Positions 25,629 through 35,757 of a stretch of DNA of 64,000 nt are shown here, in pieces. The position numbers and the translations under genes were made by a program. The DNA is from G963665185 sp049723905 (GTDB lineage Bacteria; Desulfobacterota; Desulfovibrionia; Desulfovibrionales; Desulfovibrionaceae), in contig NZ_JBJKFD010000001.1 in NCBI RefSeq assembly GCF_049723905.1, forward strand, positions 744,001 to 808,000, given 5' to 3'. Numbering within the stretch: position 1 is the stretch's first letter; every line of letters begins with the position of its first letter. A model generated the notes under the pieces. That model did no database searches and was not told the origin of the DNA. It worked only from the letters and a program-made list of their open reading frames with translations.

Positions 25629-26369
25629 ATGACTTCCAACGATGATATGGTAACCCAACTACTGGATAAGGTTTCGGATCGAGTGGTGTCCGATCTCCGG
25701 GAATCGATAGCCCGTACTGTTGAAACAGAAATACAACGCAATATTTCCCGGGCCCTTGTTGAAGGCGAATTTTTCCGAAATATCAACTCCGACCTCCAAA
25801 ACGGGTTGAAAAACATCTATCAGGAAATATCCAACGCCAAGAGCCCGGATAACAGAAGCGCTGTGGACATTTCTCAGGAAGAAACAGGAGAATTGTTCAC
25901 CGAGGCATCCGACCAGCTCGACCAGATTCTCCAGACCACGGAGAAGGCTACCGTGGACATCATGGAAATTGTCGAAAAGCACATGGAGCTACAGATGAAC
26001 GCCTCCACAACACTCCAGGAGTTGCATGCTGGAAACGACGTAACTCCTGAAGCCATCGACCAGCTGATAGATTCCAACAACGCTCTGAACCTGGATCTGA
26101 TGCAGATTATGACGACCCTGAGTTTTCAGGATCTTACAGGCCAGCGAATCAAAAAAATCATCGAAGCATTGAAAAAAGTAGAAAAAATTACTTTTGATCT
26201 GTTCATGTCCACGGGACTCAAGATCAAGGCCAAGGAAAAAAATCCCGACAAGGACCTTTCCCAGCTCGAGAAAGAAACCGAGATGGCGGTTTCCGAACTC
26301 AAGGGGCCACAGTCAAACTCGCAGCAAGCAGACGTCGACGATCTTTTGGCCCAGTTGGGAATGGACTAG
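25629..26369 (+). CDS. cheZ: Chemotaxis protein CheZ, CheY-P phosphatase
   Basis: The 246-residue protein is mostly helical and has the CheZ catalytic motif LSFQDLTGQRIKKIIEAL, with D168 and Q172 as the acid and Gln that promote CheY-P hydrolysis. The C-terminus, VDDLLAQLGMD, is the short CheY-binding helix. It stands apart from the chemotaxis operon at 1-7260, next to a PilZ gene. It is bounded upstream by the inverted repeat and downstream by a terminator, so it is probably transcribed alone. Confidence 0.92.
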   Translation: MTSNDDMVTQLLDKVSDRVVSDLRESIARTVETEIQRNISRALVEGEFFRNINSDLQNGLKNIYQEISNAKSPDNRSAVDISQEETGELFTEASDQLDQILQTTEKATVDIMEIVEKHMELQMNASTTLQELHAGNDVTPEAIDQLIDSNNALNLDLMQIMTTLSFQDLTGQRIKKIIEALKKVEKITFDLFMSTGLKIKAKEKNPDKDLSQLEKETEMAVSELKGPQSNSQQADVDDLLAQLGMD

Positions 26370-26399
26370 CCCCAATTGCAGATATCGTCTTCTCCTACT

Positions 26400-26446
26400 G
26401 AATAAAAAAGAGCCGCATGAAGTCTTCATACGGTTCTTTTTTATTC
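26400..26446. terminator. Bidirectional terminator between cheZ and mgtE
   Basis: AAAAAAGAGCCGCATGAAG pairs with CTTCATACGGTTCTTTTTT with T-runs on both strands. It serves the convergent genes cheZ (plus) and mgtE (minus). Confidence 0.88.
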
Positions 26447-26470
26447 AGCTTTTCTAAATCGTTAGCAGCG

Positions 26471-27847
26471 TTATCCACCCAATAAATACAAGTTGGCCAG
26501 TCCCAACAGACAGAAGAAACCAAAGCTGTCCGTCAAGGTTGTCAGAAATATACTGGACGCCTGGGCCGGGTCTTTTCCCAGTTCCTTAAGAACAAGAGGA
26601 ATGGACGCGCCTGCCAACGATCCTAAAATCATATCAATATACAGAGCGGATGCCATAACCGCCGCCAGACCAACCTGCCTTGTAAGAATAAATACAGCGG
26701 CAAATGCCAGCAGGGAAATGAGAATTCCATTGGCAAGACCGATCTTTATCTCTCGAAGCACCGCCATCCAGGACCGTTTGCGGTCAAACGTATCCATGGC
26801 CAGCTGGCGTATCATAACGGCCAAAGCCTGCTGCCCCGTATTCCCGGCCTGGTTGGCCACCATGGGCATCAGAACGGCAAGTATAGCCATTTCCGTTATA
26901 CTGCCTTCAAACATATGTACGACCCAGGCAGAGATGGCTGAATTGAGCATATTTACAATCAGCCAGGGGAGACGCTTGGAAATGGAATACGTCCATGGCG
27001 AATCAACCGTTTCGTCAGAACCGGCACCAACCATTTTCTGCATATCTTCCGTGGCTTCTTCATGGATGATGTCCATAACGTCATCGTGCGTCACGACACC
27101 GATAAGCCTTTCCTCATAGTCCACCACTGGAACGGCAAGAAAGTTGTACCGTCTGATGAGGTGTGCGACTTCTTCACGGTCCACATCAAATGTGGCAGCA
27201 ACCAACGTCTGATTCTTGATGAGAGCGCCGAGCATGGTCCCCGGCTTACTGAGCAAAAGGTCCCGCATGGACAAAACGCCTAGGAGATGATCCTCACCAT
27301 CAACAATATAGGCGTAATAGGGAATTTCTTTATCCCTGATTTCCTCACGGATAAGATGGATGGCCTGATCAACAGTCAGTCGTTCGTTCATGACCACGAT
27401 TTCCGTGTTCATGACGCCGCCCGCGGTATCCGGGTCAAACCTTAAAAGCTGTTCAATTTCAGCCGCATCTTCATCATTAACGCGACGCAAAAGGGCCTGA
27501 GCGAACTCCTCCCCCATTTCTTCAAGGATATCAGCCGCATCGTCCGGCGACATATCCTCAATAAGCTGGGCGGCTTTGTCTGGCTTCAGCTGCTGAAGCA
27601 GTTCGACACGGTCATGCTTTTCCATCTCGGCGATGGACTCGGCTGCCTCTTTGGGCTCGAGAGAACGAATAAGATCGACCTGCCCCTCAAACGGCAGACT
27701 CTCCAACTGATCCGCTGTATCAGCAGGATGCAACTCTTCGATCGAGTGCTCGGCAGACTGATCTTGCAGATCACTCTGCAAGGAGGGCCGGGAGATGTCT
27801 TCAGGATGTTCCGCCACAATACTATCCTTATGCTTGGCGAGCCTCAT
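26471..27847 (-). CDS. mgtE: Magnesium transporter MgtE
   Basis: The 458-residue protein has the MgtE order. An acidic N-terminal helical domain is rich in ELLQQLKPDKAAQLIEDMSP repeats. Two CBS domains follow (TVDQAIHLIREEIRD to HDDVMDIIHEEATEDMQK). Five membrane helices come last, with the pore region VLMPMVANQAGNTGQQAL and a GLANG block. Mg2+ bound between the N and CBS domains closes the channel when cytosolic magnesium is sufficient. It has no operon partner. Confidence 0.93.
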   Translation of the reverse strand: MRLAKHKDSIVAEHPEDISRPSLQSDLQDQSAEHSIEELHPADTADQLESLPFEGQVDLIRSLEPKEAAESIAEMEKHDRVELLQQLKPDKAAQLIEDMSPDDAADILEEMGEEFAQALLRRVNDEDAAEIEQLLRFDPDTAGGVMNTEIVVMNERLTVDQAIHLIREEIRDKEIPYYAYIVDGEDHLLGVLSMRDLLLSKPGTMLGALIKNQTLVAATFDVDREEVAHLIRRYNFLAVPVVDYEERLIGVVTHDDVMDIIHEEATEDMQKMVGAGSDETVDSPWTYSISKRLPWLIVNMLNSAISAWVVHMFEGSITEMAILAVLMPMVANQAGNTGQQALAVMIRQLAMDTFDRKRSWMAVLREIKIGLANGILISLLAFAAVFILTRQVGLAAVMASALYIDMILGSLAGASIPLVLKELGKDPAQASSIFLTTLTDSFGFFCLLGLANLYLLGG

Positions 27848-27963
27848 TTTTAGCCATGGGGATCGATTTATTCTTTTTACTCATTGCGGCTGGTTGGTAG
27901 CGTAATTACCCGTCCACGTCAAAGGATTGGCACCAACGTCTGCCCTTCTTCCAGCCCACCCCC

Positions 27964-27992
27964 TTGACGAAAATTAATGCATTGCATAGTTC
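27964..27992 (+). promoter_or_regulatory. Possible promoter of nadCAB
   Basis: TTGACG (27964-27969) lies 17 bases before TAGTTC (27987-27992). The -10 is weak. The message would have a leader of about 80 bases, with an unused AAGGAGG near 27994-28000. Confidence 0.3.
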
Positions 27993-28080
27993 GAAGGAGG
28001 TTTACTATAGCTGAAAGGTGAATTCTTTCTGTCAACTTTCATGTTTTCTTTCCGCAAACTTGTAGCATTCTATCCACCCT

Positions 28081-28965
28081 ATGTCACAAGACCATTTCGA
28101 TACATTTTTCATTGGAGCTCGCAAGGGAAGCCTGCTTAAATCAATAAGGGCTGCCCTTGCCGAAGACGGTCCTGACCTGACCAGCATTCCGCTGTTTCGC
28201 CAGGACATGCCCATGCGTGCCCAAATTGTAGCCAAGCAGCAGGGAGTCGTAGCCGGGCTTCCCCTTCTCCCGCTTATTCTGCACGAATGCTCACCGAGCG
28301 GTGAATGGACCGTGGAATTCGAGCTGGAAGACGGCCAGGAAGTAGCTCCTGGAACTCAGGTTGCTCTGCTTTGTGGCTGTCCTTACGTTCTACTGAAAGC
28401 AGAACGTATTATCCTAAACTTTCTTTGCCATCTTTCCGGAATTGCTACGCTGACGTCACAATATGCGAAAGCACTCAAGGGTTCACGGACAAGGCTCTTG
28501 GACACCCGTAAAACCTTGCCGGGCCTTCGCTATCTGGAAAAATACGCCGTGCAAATGGGCGGAGGTTTCAACCATCGTATCGATCTGAGAGAAATGCTGA
28601 TGCTCAAGGACACGCATATCGACCAAGCAGGGTCCATAACCAAAGCAGTGGAAGCCTTGCGCAACGCCTACTCGCCCTGTCCTCCTCTGGAAGTGGAATG
28701 TCGCTCCCATGAAGAAATCCAAGAAGCTGTAGCTACTGGTGCGGATAGGATAATGCTGGACAATTTTTCTCCTTCCGAATTACGTGCAGCACTCGATATG
28801 ATCCCCAAGGAAATTGAAACTGAAGTCAGTGGAGGCGTAAATCTCGACACTATTGGCCTTATCGGTAAAATTGGTCCTGATTTCGTTTCCGTGGGTCGCA
28901 TTACCCATTCTGCCCCAAGCTGTGATTTCAGTATGCGTACACTACCCTGCCCTGCTTGCGGCTAA
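28081..28965 (+). CDS. nadC: Nicotinate-nucleotide pyrophosphorylase (quinolinate phosphoribosyltransferase)
   Basis: The 294-residue protein converts quinolinate and PRPP to nicotinate mononucleotide, the third step of de novo NAD synthesis. It shows LDTRKTLPGLRYLEKYAVQMGG with the substrate-binding Arg and Lys, GGGFNHRIDL, and LDNFSPSELRAAL near the C-terminus. It is followed by nadA and nadB in one operon. The ATG at 28081 has no clear ribosome-binding sequence (CTATCCACCC precedes it), while an AAGGAGG about 80 bases upstream has no ATG behind it. Confidence 0.95.
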   Translation: MSQDHFDTFFIGARKGSLLKSIRAALAEDGPDLTSIPLFRQDMPMRAQIVAKQQGVVAGLPLLPLILHECSPSGEWTVEFELEDGQEVAPGTQVALLCGCPYVLLKAERIILNFLCHLSGIATLTSQYAKALKGSRTRLLDTRKTLPGLRYLEKYAVQMGGGFNHRIDLREMLMLKDTHIDQAGSITKAVEALRNAYSPCPPLEVECRSHEEIQEAVATGADRIMLDNFSPSELRAALDMIPKEIETEVSGGVNLDTIGLIGKIGPDFVSVGRITHSAPSCDFSMRTLPCPACG

Positions 28966-29015
28966 CTCTCACTTTGCCGGGCTATTTGCATAGCTTCAAA
29001 ACAAGGACTCCCTTC

Positions 29016-30047
29016 ATGCAGCGAATCTCCCAAACTATCGATGGCCTGCGCCAAAAACACGGTGACAGTCTCCTTATCCTTGCCCATCATTATCAGGAAG
29101 ATTCCGTCGTGGCTCACGCGGACATGACCGGCGACTCCCTTGAACTTGCCCGCCAAATCCCTTTGGCTGAAAATGTTCAGAATATAGTTTTCTGTGGGGT
29201 ACACTTTATGGCAGAGTCCGCAGCCATCCTTGCCACCCCGGAACAACGAGTCTTTCTTCCTGAAGCAAGTGCCGGGTGCGTCATGTCCAATATGGCCCCC
29301 GCCTCGTTAGTGGAAACGATGCTTACCAGACTCAACAGTGGCAAACGCCGGGTTATCCCTCTGGCCTATGTCAACTCATCCGCCGCAGTGAAAGGCGTGT
29401 GTGGAAAATTCAGAGGGTCGGTATGCACATCGGCAAACTCTTCCACAATGTTGAGCTGGGCTCTGGACCGGGGAGATGCCGTTCTCTTTCTGCCTGACCA
29501 AAACCTTGGGCTAAATACTGCAAATATTCTTGGTATCCCGCAGAATGAACGGTTACGCCTCAATGTCAGACAAAAAGGAGCACTCGTCGATGTACAGGCT
29601 GCCGAACAGGCCAAGCTTATCCTGTGGCCCGGCTGCTGTGCGGTACATCATCTTTTCAAATGTGCTCACATTAATCAGATGCGGAAAGAACACCCGGACG
29701 CTCAAATAATTGTTCACCCAGAATGTACGCCCGACGTTGTAGAAAAGGCCGATGCCGCCGGCTCCACTTCAGCTATCATCAAATTTGTGGAAAAGGCTCC
29801 CATGGGATCAACCATTATCGTCGGGACGGAAATCAGCCTCGTGGATAGATTGACGGAACGATACGCCCCAGACAAAAAAATTCTTCCCTTGGCACGGTGT
29901 CAGTGTTCAAATATGGCCAAGACAACGGAAGAAAAACTTCTCCAAACTCTCAACGCTTTGCAGGCAGGACGAGACATCTCTGTGAAAGACACCGTCCGCA
30001 CCCCTGCCCGTCTGGCCCTGCAACGCATGCTGGACGCGTGTAACTAA
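29016..30047 (+). CDS. nadA: Quinolinate synthase
   Basis: From the ATG at 29016 (AAGGA before it) the product is 343 residues. NadA condenses iminoaspartate with dihydroxyacetone phosphate on a [4Fe-4S] cluster. The expected cysteines are in SAGCVMSNM, ILWPGCCAVH and ARCQCSNMAKT. Other signatures are LAHHYQEDSV, CGVHFMAESA and HPECTPDVV. Length and the order nadC-nadA-nadB are normal. The cluster is oxygen-sensitive, which fits an anaerobe. Confidence 0.95.
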   Translation: MQRISQTIDGLRQKHGDSLLILAHHYQEDSVVAHADMTGDSLELARQIPLAENVQNIVFCGVHFMAESAAILATPEQRVFLPEASAGCVMSNMAPASLVETMLTRLNSGKRRVIPLAYVNSSAAVKGVCGKFRGSVCTSANSSTMLSWALDRGDAVLFLPDQNLGLNTANILGIPQNERLRLNVRQKGALVDVQAAEQAKLILWPGCCAVHHLFKCAHINQMRKEHPDAQIIVHPECTPDVVEKADAAGSTSAIIKFVEKAPMGSTIIVGTEISLVDRLTERYAPDKKILPLARCQCSNMAKTTEEKLLQTLNALQAGRDISVKDTVRTPARLALQRMLDACN

Positions 30048-30048
30048 C

Positions 30049-31629
30049 ATGACATCTTTACGTCTCACAACAAGGGTTCTTGTCATCGGATCTGGCATTG
30101 CGGGGGCAACATGTGCCCTGCAACTTGCTGAAGCAGGCAACGAAGTCACTCTTCTGACCGCAGCAGAGTGTCTCACGCATAACAACTCGTCGCTGGCCCA
30201 AGGGGGCATCATCTACACGGCAGGGCCCGGAGACGAAAAGCAGCTGATAAATGACATCCTGACTGCAGGCTGGCGGCAAAACTACAAAAAAGCAGTCCGG
30301 CTTATCGCCCAGCAAGGCCCACAAGTAGTCAAAGATATCCTTATTTCCAAGATTGGTGTTCCCTTTCACAAAAACCCCGACGGTTCTTGGAACATGACCC
30401 GGGAAGGCGGACACAGCCAAAAACGCATTCTGCATTGCGCGGACTTCACCGGGCGGGCTATCATGGAAGGTTTGGCAAAAGCAGTTGAAAACAGCCCCAA
30501 CATCCGTATCCTTTACAACCGCACTGCTATCGACCTTATTACCACACATCATAAATCCACTGATCTGGATCTCATATACAATCTGGTAAACCAATGCGTT
30601 GGCGCTTATGTTTACAATGATACAAATCACAGCGTCGAAACGATCTTGGCTGATTACACGGTGATGGCCTCAGGTGGTGCCGGTCAGATATATTTGCACA
30701 CGACCAATACGAAGGACAGTATTGGATCGGGATTAGCCATGGGGGGACGTGCTGGAGCCGTTACAAGAAATGCCGAATTTGTGCAGTTCCATCCCACTGT
30801 CTTTTACCACAAATCCAAACAAAGTTTTCTCATCTCCGAAGCTGTACGAGGTGAAGGGGCCAAGCTGGTCAATGCAGCGGGCGAGGCTTTTATGCCACGC
30901 TACGACTCCCGAGCCGATCTTGCCCCACGCGATATAGTCACCCGGGCCATTCAAGAAGAGATGCTCCATACAGGTGAGCCGTGCGTATTTCTGGATGCGG
31001 CAAATTACGTCAAACAAGACATTGCAGAGCGTTTCCCCACCATCTTTAACCACTGCCTCCAACTCGGCTTGGATATCCGTAAAAACCCCATTCCTGTGGT
31101 CCCAGCAGCCCATTACTTCTGCGGCGGTCTGCTTACTGACATGAAAGGACACACATCTTTAGAACGCCTGTATGCCGTTGGAGAATGTGCATGCACCGGC
31201 GTACACGGAGCCAACAGGCTGGCCAGCACATCTCTGCTGGAGGGGGTGCTCTGGGGGTATAACGCCGCTGAAGACATTGCTTCCAAAAAAGCACGCAGCG
31301 TCCTCAGCAGGAAAATTTTGAACTCGATCCCAGACTGGGAATCGCCCGGAGACAACAATAACGAGGACCCGGCACTTATTGCACAGGATTGGGCGGCAAT
31401 CCGACACACCATGTGGAACTATGTCGGAATTACGCGTAGCTCTGTTCGCCTCAAGCGCGCCCTGTCCGACCTGCGAAATCAGTACAAACACTTGCAGCAG
31501 CTTTACAGCGAAACCCGCATATCCAAACAACTCGTAGACCTCTTTCATGGGTCTCAGGCGGCTTATGTCATCACCATGGCTGCCATGCGTAACCGCAACA
31601 GCCAAGGATGCCACTACCGCATCAGCTAA
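30049..31629 (+). CDS. nadB: L-aspartate oxidase
   Basis: The 526-residue flavoprotein oxidises L-aspartate to iminoaspartate for NadA. It has the FAD-binding fold GSGIAGATCALQLAEAG, the SLAQGGI block, EFVQFHPTVFY, and AVGECACTGVHGANRLAST near the flavin. The C-terminal helical domain resembles that of succinate dehydrogenase flavoproteins. It starts one base after the nadA stop. Anaerobic NadB usually passes electrons to fumarate instead of oxygen. Confidence 0.95.
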   Translation: MTSLRLTTRVLVIGSGIAGATCALQLAEAGNEVTLLTAAECLTHNNSSLAQGGIIYTAGPGDEKQLINDILTAGWRQNYKKAVRLIAQQGPQVVKDILISKIGVPFHKNPDGSWNMTREGGHSQKRILHCADFTGRAIMEGLAKAVENSPNIRILYNRTAIDLITTHHKSTDLDLIYNLVNQCVGAYVYNDTNHSVETILADYTVMASGGAGQIYLHTTNTKDSIGSGLAMGGRAGAVTRNAEFVQFHPTVFYHKSKQSFLISEAVRGEGAKLVNAAGEAFMPRYDSRADLAPRDIVTRAIQEEMLHTGEPCVFLDAANYVKQDIAERFPTIFNHCLQLGLDIRKNPIPVVPAAHYFCGGLLTDMKGHTSLERLYAVGECACTGVHGANRLASTSLLEGVLWGYNAAEDIASKKARSVLSRKILNSIPDWESPGDNNNEDPALIAQDWAAIRHTMWNYVGITRSSVRLKRALSDLRNQYKHLQQLYSETRISKQLVDLFHGSQAAYVITMAAMRNRNSQGCHYRIS

Positions 31630-31641
31630 GCCCATGTTTGC

Positions 31642-31691
31642 GGTAAAAAAAATCCCCCGCCGGAAAATTCCGACGGGGGATTTTTTTTACC
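31642..31691. terminator. Bidirectional terminator between nadB and secF
   Basis: GGTAAAAAAAATCCCCCG and CGGGGGATTTTTTTTACC form a long stem, with T-runs on both strands. Confidence 0.92.
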
Positions 31692-31706
31692 ATTGTAATC
31701 AGCAGA

Positions 31707-32786
31707 TCAGGCGTGCTGCTTTTCTCCGGCATCCTCACTTTCCTCAACAGGACTGGGACCAAAACCCAACAGAATGGGGCTAGCCACAAAAATCGAGGAG
31801 TAGGTACCCACAATGATACCGATGAGCAATGCCAGGGCAAAATCATGAATCACACCACCGCCCAGCAAATACAGACACAGAACCACAAGGAGAGTTGTTC
31901 CCGAGGTCAGCAGGGTGCGGCTGAGGGTTTGGTTGATGGATATGTTGATAGCCTTGGGAAAGGACTTGGAAACCTTGATTCTGATATTCTCACGGATACG
32001 GTCAAAAACGATAATGGTGTCGTTAAGTGAATAGCCAATGATTGTCAGAAGCGCGGCAATGATGGTCAGGTCGAACTCCTTGTTCAACAAAGAAAATATT
32101 CCAACCGTTATGAGCACATCATGTACAAGAGCCACGACTGCGCCCAAGGCGAAGTTCAACTTGAGGTACCAACAAAGCCCTAGTGTGATGACCATGGCAG
32201 CCAGGATCATCCACTCCATTGGAACGCCTATCAACTTCAGGACGTAGATACCAGCAGCCAATCCGGCAGCCATTATTGCTGCGGCAAACCACCGTTGCTC
32301 AAACCTGCCGGAGATATAAATAGCAATCAGCAGGACAGCGTAGAACATGGCTTCCAACGCTTTGGAACGAAGGTCCGCCCCAACTTTTGGGCCGACCATT
32401 TCCAGTCGCTGGAGTTCAAATCCACTATCCGGCAAGTTGGTCTTGAAGCTATCGGCAATTTCCTGCCGTACCATGTTGGACGGAACATCCGACTGGGATA
32501 TACGGATAAGGTACTCATTGTCGGATTCCAAACCGAACTGCTGGACAACCGCCCCCGGAAGATTGGTTTTCTCCAAGGCGTTTTTCAAACCATCCAGTTC
32601 GGTGTGCTTGTCAAATTTGACCTGCACGATGATACCACCGGCAAAGTCGATGCCATAACTAGGTCCACCCTTGATGATCAAGGAACACAGACCAATGAGA
32701 ATGACGGCCAGGGAGACGATATACGCAACTTTGCGTGAACCAATGAAATTAATATTGGTGTCGGGCTTTATAATTTGCAGTCCCAT
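31707..32786 (-). CDS. secF: Protein translocase subunit SecF
   Basis: The 359-residue RND-type membrane protein has six transmembrane segments and a periplasmic domain after the first one (FAGGIIVQVKFDKHTELDGL). The conserved GYSLNDTIIVFDRIREN motif is in the transmembrane core, with NQTLSRTLLTSGTTLLVV after it. With SecD it uses the proton motive force to pull secreted proteins through SecYEG. It is a little longer than usual, with an insertion of two helices around residues 165-195. It lies 14 bases after secD. Confidence 0.95.
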   Translation of the reverse strand: MGLQIIKPDTNINFIGSRKVAYIVSLAVILIGLCSLIIKGGPSYGIDFAGGIIVQVKFDKHTELDGLKNALEKTNLPGAVVQQFGLESDNEYLIRISQSDVPSNMVRQEIADSFKTNLPDSGFELQRLEMVGPKVGADLRSKALEAMFYAVLLIAIYISGRFEQRWFAAAIMAAGLAAGIYVLKLIGVPMEWMILAAMVITLGLCWYLKLNFALGAVVALVHDVLITVGIFSLLNKEFDLTIIAALLTIIGYSLNDTIIVFDRIRENIRIKVSKSFPKAINISINQTLSRTLLTSGTTLLVVLCLYLLGGGVIHDFALALLIGIIVGTYSSIFVASPILLGFGPSPVEESEDAGEKQHA

Positions 32787-32800
32787 GTTACGCCACTCCC

Positions 32801-34402
32801 TTAAACGCTCAGCTTTTGCAGTTGCGGGCGACTGTTGGTGTAGATGTCAAACAGCACCCTGGATACGAAGATGGCCGTGAACATGGAAGCGATAATGCCG
32901 AGAGAAAGAGTCACGGCAAAGCCGCGTATCGGTCCCGTGCCGAATTCGTACAGAATAATAGCCGCGATAACAGTAGTTACGTTGGCGTCAAGAATGGTCA
33001 GGGTAGCCCTGGCATAACCTTCGTCAATCGCAGCACGCGGAGTTAGGCCTTTGCGGATTTCTTCGCGTATTCGTTCAAAAATGATGACGTTTGCATCAAC
33101 GGCCATGCCGATGGTCAAAATAATACCTGCTATGCCCGGAAGAGTCAGCGTGGCTCCGAATGCGGCCAGCCCTGCCATGATCAGGACGATGTTCAAGGCG
33201 AGGACGACGTCGGCAATCAATCCGGAGAAGCCGTAATAGACAACCATAAACAAGAGAACCATACAGGTGCCGATAATGGCAGCATTCACGCCCTGATCGA
33301 TGGATTCCTGTCCAAGGGAGGGGCCGACTGTCCGTTGTTCGAGAACCTTGACCGGAGCAGGCAAAGCACCTGCACGCAGAACAATGGCCAAATCGTGAGC
33401 CTGGTCCGTGGTGAACTGGCCGGAAATGGAAGCCCGTCCGCCAGCGATACGTTCCTGAATAACTGGTGCGGAATACACATGGCCGTCAAGCACGATAGCC
33501 ATACGCTTCTTCACGTTCTCAGCAGTAATGCGCTCGAAAAGCCGTGCACCGCTGTTGTTGAACGTCATACTGACGTAAGGTTGGTTCCATGAGTCGAACT
33601 GGGTTTTCGCGTCAGTAATATACTCGCCGGTAAGGACAGCGTTTTTGTCCACAACCAGAGGACGGTCCATATATGTGCCGTCCGGATTCTGGGTACGCAT
33701 GGTCATAAGAACGCGGTCCGGAGGCAGGATGCCCTTGGCTGCCCGCTCAAGATCTGCATTGTCATCAACAATACGGAATTCCAGGTGGGCGGTTTTGCCG
33801 ATGATTTTGATAGCCCGTTCCGGGTCCTGCAGGCCAGGCAGCTGCACCTGAATGCGGCCTCCCTGCTGCTTGCGGATGTCAGGCTCGGCCACACCAAACT
33901 CATCGATACGGTTACGTATGGTTTTGACCGCCTGGTCCACTGTAAGCTGGATAATATGCTTGTGGTACTCGGGAGTCATCTGAGCAATGTAGTCGACCTT
34001 TCCATCATCCGAAGGCTTGACCGCCTGAACGGCCAGCGAGGAAAAATTCTTCGACAAAAATGCGTCGAAATCGCTCTGCTGATCCTTGCGCAACAGTGTG
34101 AATTCCAAACGTTCACCAGAAAGCACATGCGGCTTCAGCACCATAATTTTTTTGTCACGGGCAAAAGAACGAATATCATGTCCGATCTGAGCCAGAGAGT
34201 TGTCAATGGCCTTATTTACATCAACTTCAAGGGTAAGGTGTATCCCCCCCTTCAGGTCCAGGCCGAGATTGATACGATCGTCAGGCAGGATTGCTCCCAA
34301 ACCGGACTGGCTCACTCCCGGAATGGACGGCAGCATATATGCCAATCCAAGCAGGGTCGCGATGAGAACGCCCGCTATCCGAAGCCCCAAAGTGCCTTTC
34401 AT
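32801..34402 (-). CDS. secD: Protein translocase subunit SecD
   Basis: The 533-residue protein starts with a transmembrane helix and the LGLDLKGGIHLTLEVD motif, followed by the large periplasmic P1 domain and five further helices. The core motif is GMAVDANVIIFERIREEIRKG. It partners SecF encoded directly downstream, and YajC upstream completes the accessory complex. Confidence 0.96.
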   Translation of the reverse strand: MKGTLGLRIAGVLIATLLGLAYMLPSIPGVSQSGLGAILPDDRINLGLDLKGGIHLTLEVDVNKAIDNSLAQIGHDIRSFARDKKIMVLKPHVLSGERLEFTLLRKDQQSDFDAFLSKNFSSLAVQAVKPSDDGKVDYIAQMTPEYHKHIIQLTVDQAVKTIRNRIDEFGVAEPDIRKQQGGRIQVQLPGLQDPERAIKIIGKTAHLEFRIVDDNADLERAAKGILPPDRVLMTMRTQNPDGTYMDRPLVVDKNAVLTGEYITDAKTQFDSWNQPYVSMTFNNSGARLFERITAENVKKRMAIVLDGHVYSAPVIQERIAGGRASISGQFTTDQAHDLAIVLRAGALPAPVKVLEQRTVGPSLGQESIDQGVNAAIIGTCMVLLFMVVYYGFSGLIADVVLALNIVLIMAGLAAFGATLTLPGIAGIILTIGMAVDANVIIFERIREEIRKGLTPRAAIDEGYARATLTILDANVTTVIAAIILYEFGTGPIRGFAVTLSLGIIASMFTAIFVSRVLFDIYTNSRPQLQKLSV

Positions 34403-34520
34403 TTCCTCTCCTTAAACACGTTGCACGAGGAATCAATAAAATTGCAAGAAGCAAGCACAAACAGCAAATACGGCCAACAGGAAAGCCTCCCCATTGGCCG
34501 TGCAGAAAATGCGAGCGCCC

Positions 34521-34877
34521 CTAGTTTTTGTCGTTCTTGGCGGGCTGCTTCGTCTCAGCCGGATTTCCCGAGCCAGAGATAAAACTGCGATTCACCTTGA
34601 CCGTCAGATTCTCGGAGAGTTCAACTTCCAGCACGTCGCCCTCGACGGAGGTGATGCGGCCGTACATTCCGCCGCCGGTCAGGACATAATCGCCCTTTTT
34701 AAGGTTTTGCAGAAATTCACGATGCTTTTTCTGCTTCTTCTGCTGAGGACGAATCAACAAAAAGTAAAAAATCGCGAACATCAGAATCAGAGGCAGAAAA
34801 GACATAATGGGGTTGCCTCCACCCTCTCCACCTGTTGGGGCCTGCCCCATTGCGTGAGCAATACTTTCAAACATCAT
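34521..34877 (-). CDS. yajC: Preprotein translocase subunit YajC
   Basis: The 118-residue protein has one transmembrane helix (IMSFLPLILMFAIFYFLLI) followed by RPQQKKQKKHREFLQNLKKG and a small SH3-like domain with GDYVLTGGGMYGRI. YajC joins the SecDF complex. The gene is first in the yajC-secD-secF operon and lies 118 bases before secD. GGAGAT precedes the ATG. Confidence 0.95.
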   Translation of the reverse strand: MMFESIAHAMGQAPTGGEGGGNPIMSFLPLILMFAIFYFLLIRPQQKKQKKHREFLQNLKKGDYVLTGGGMYGRITSVEGDVLEVELSENLTVKVNRSFISGSGNPAETKQPAKNDKN

Positions 34878-35075
34878 GGAATCTCCTCATTGGGGTCGTT
34901 CAAATCGACCTTCTATAATCCAGTTAATGCAGATAGGCAAGCCAACCACAGGTGCCCATCCTCTTCAAGACCTAAGAAATCAATACCAAAAAGCAATCTA
35001 TCACCAGAAAAGGGAAAGTCGAAACAAGTCATGCAGGCAGCGCGTGGGAAAAGTCTTTTTCTTCCAGTCGGCGTG

Positions 35076-35757
35076 TTAATCGTCAGGCCAAAAACCACAC
35101 TGACGATACGGTGCGTATCCAGCCACAAATGCATCCCGGACAGATTCAAAAAAGACGCGGTTTCTTTGGGAGACATGGCGCAAAGCGGCACAACGCGTCT
35201 GCCCGAATCTCTTGGATCTGACGTTTCCGATCACTCCTTTTGCGACATGCGAAAGGGCCAAAATTTCCGGCCAAAATCCGGCATTGTCTCTTATCGCCCG
35301 ACGTTGATGTTGCAAAAGCCTCTCCTGGAGCTGCTCCGGCTGGTCTGAATAAAATAAGCAAAAAGCCAGCCCGTTCGCCAAAAGGATATCTTGGACCAAA
35401 CGGCCGTCAGTCAAATAAACCAATGCCAGGACTCGCCCAAAACGATCCTTTTTATTTCCCACCGGTTTGATGATGACATTCTTCTTAAGCACCAATCCAC
35501 GCAAAGCATCATAAGCATTCTCAGCGTAATATTGATTCGCCATCCCCTTGTGCCCAAACTCCGGAGCATCAATTCCGGCCAAACGGACCACATCTCCATT
35601 TGTCAATCGCAAGGTATCGCCGTCATAGACATATCCGACCGTCTGCGGCTTTCCACCCAACGCCAAAACGGTAGCAGGCTGCAGCAAACAACCGCACAGA
35701 ACAAATATAAACAAAAGGGGCCCGAAGGCCCCTTTGCAACAATATCCAAAGGCGTTG

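Noticed and set aside
27848..28080. Magnesium or NAD riboswitch ahead of mgtE or nadC
   Set aside because: I could not fold a recognised riboswitch core from this short divergent region.
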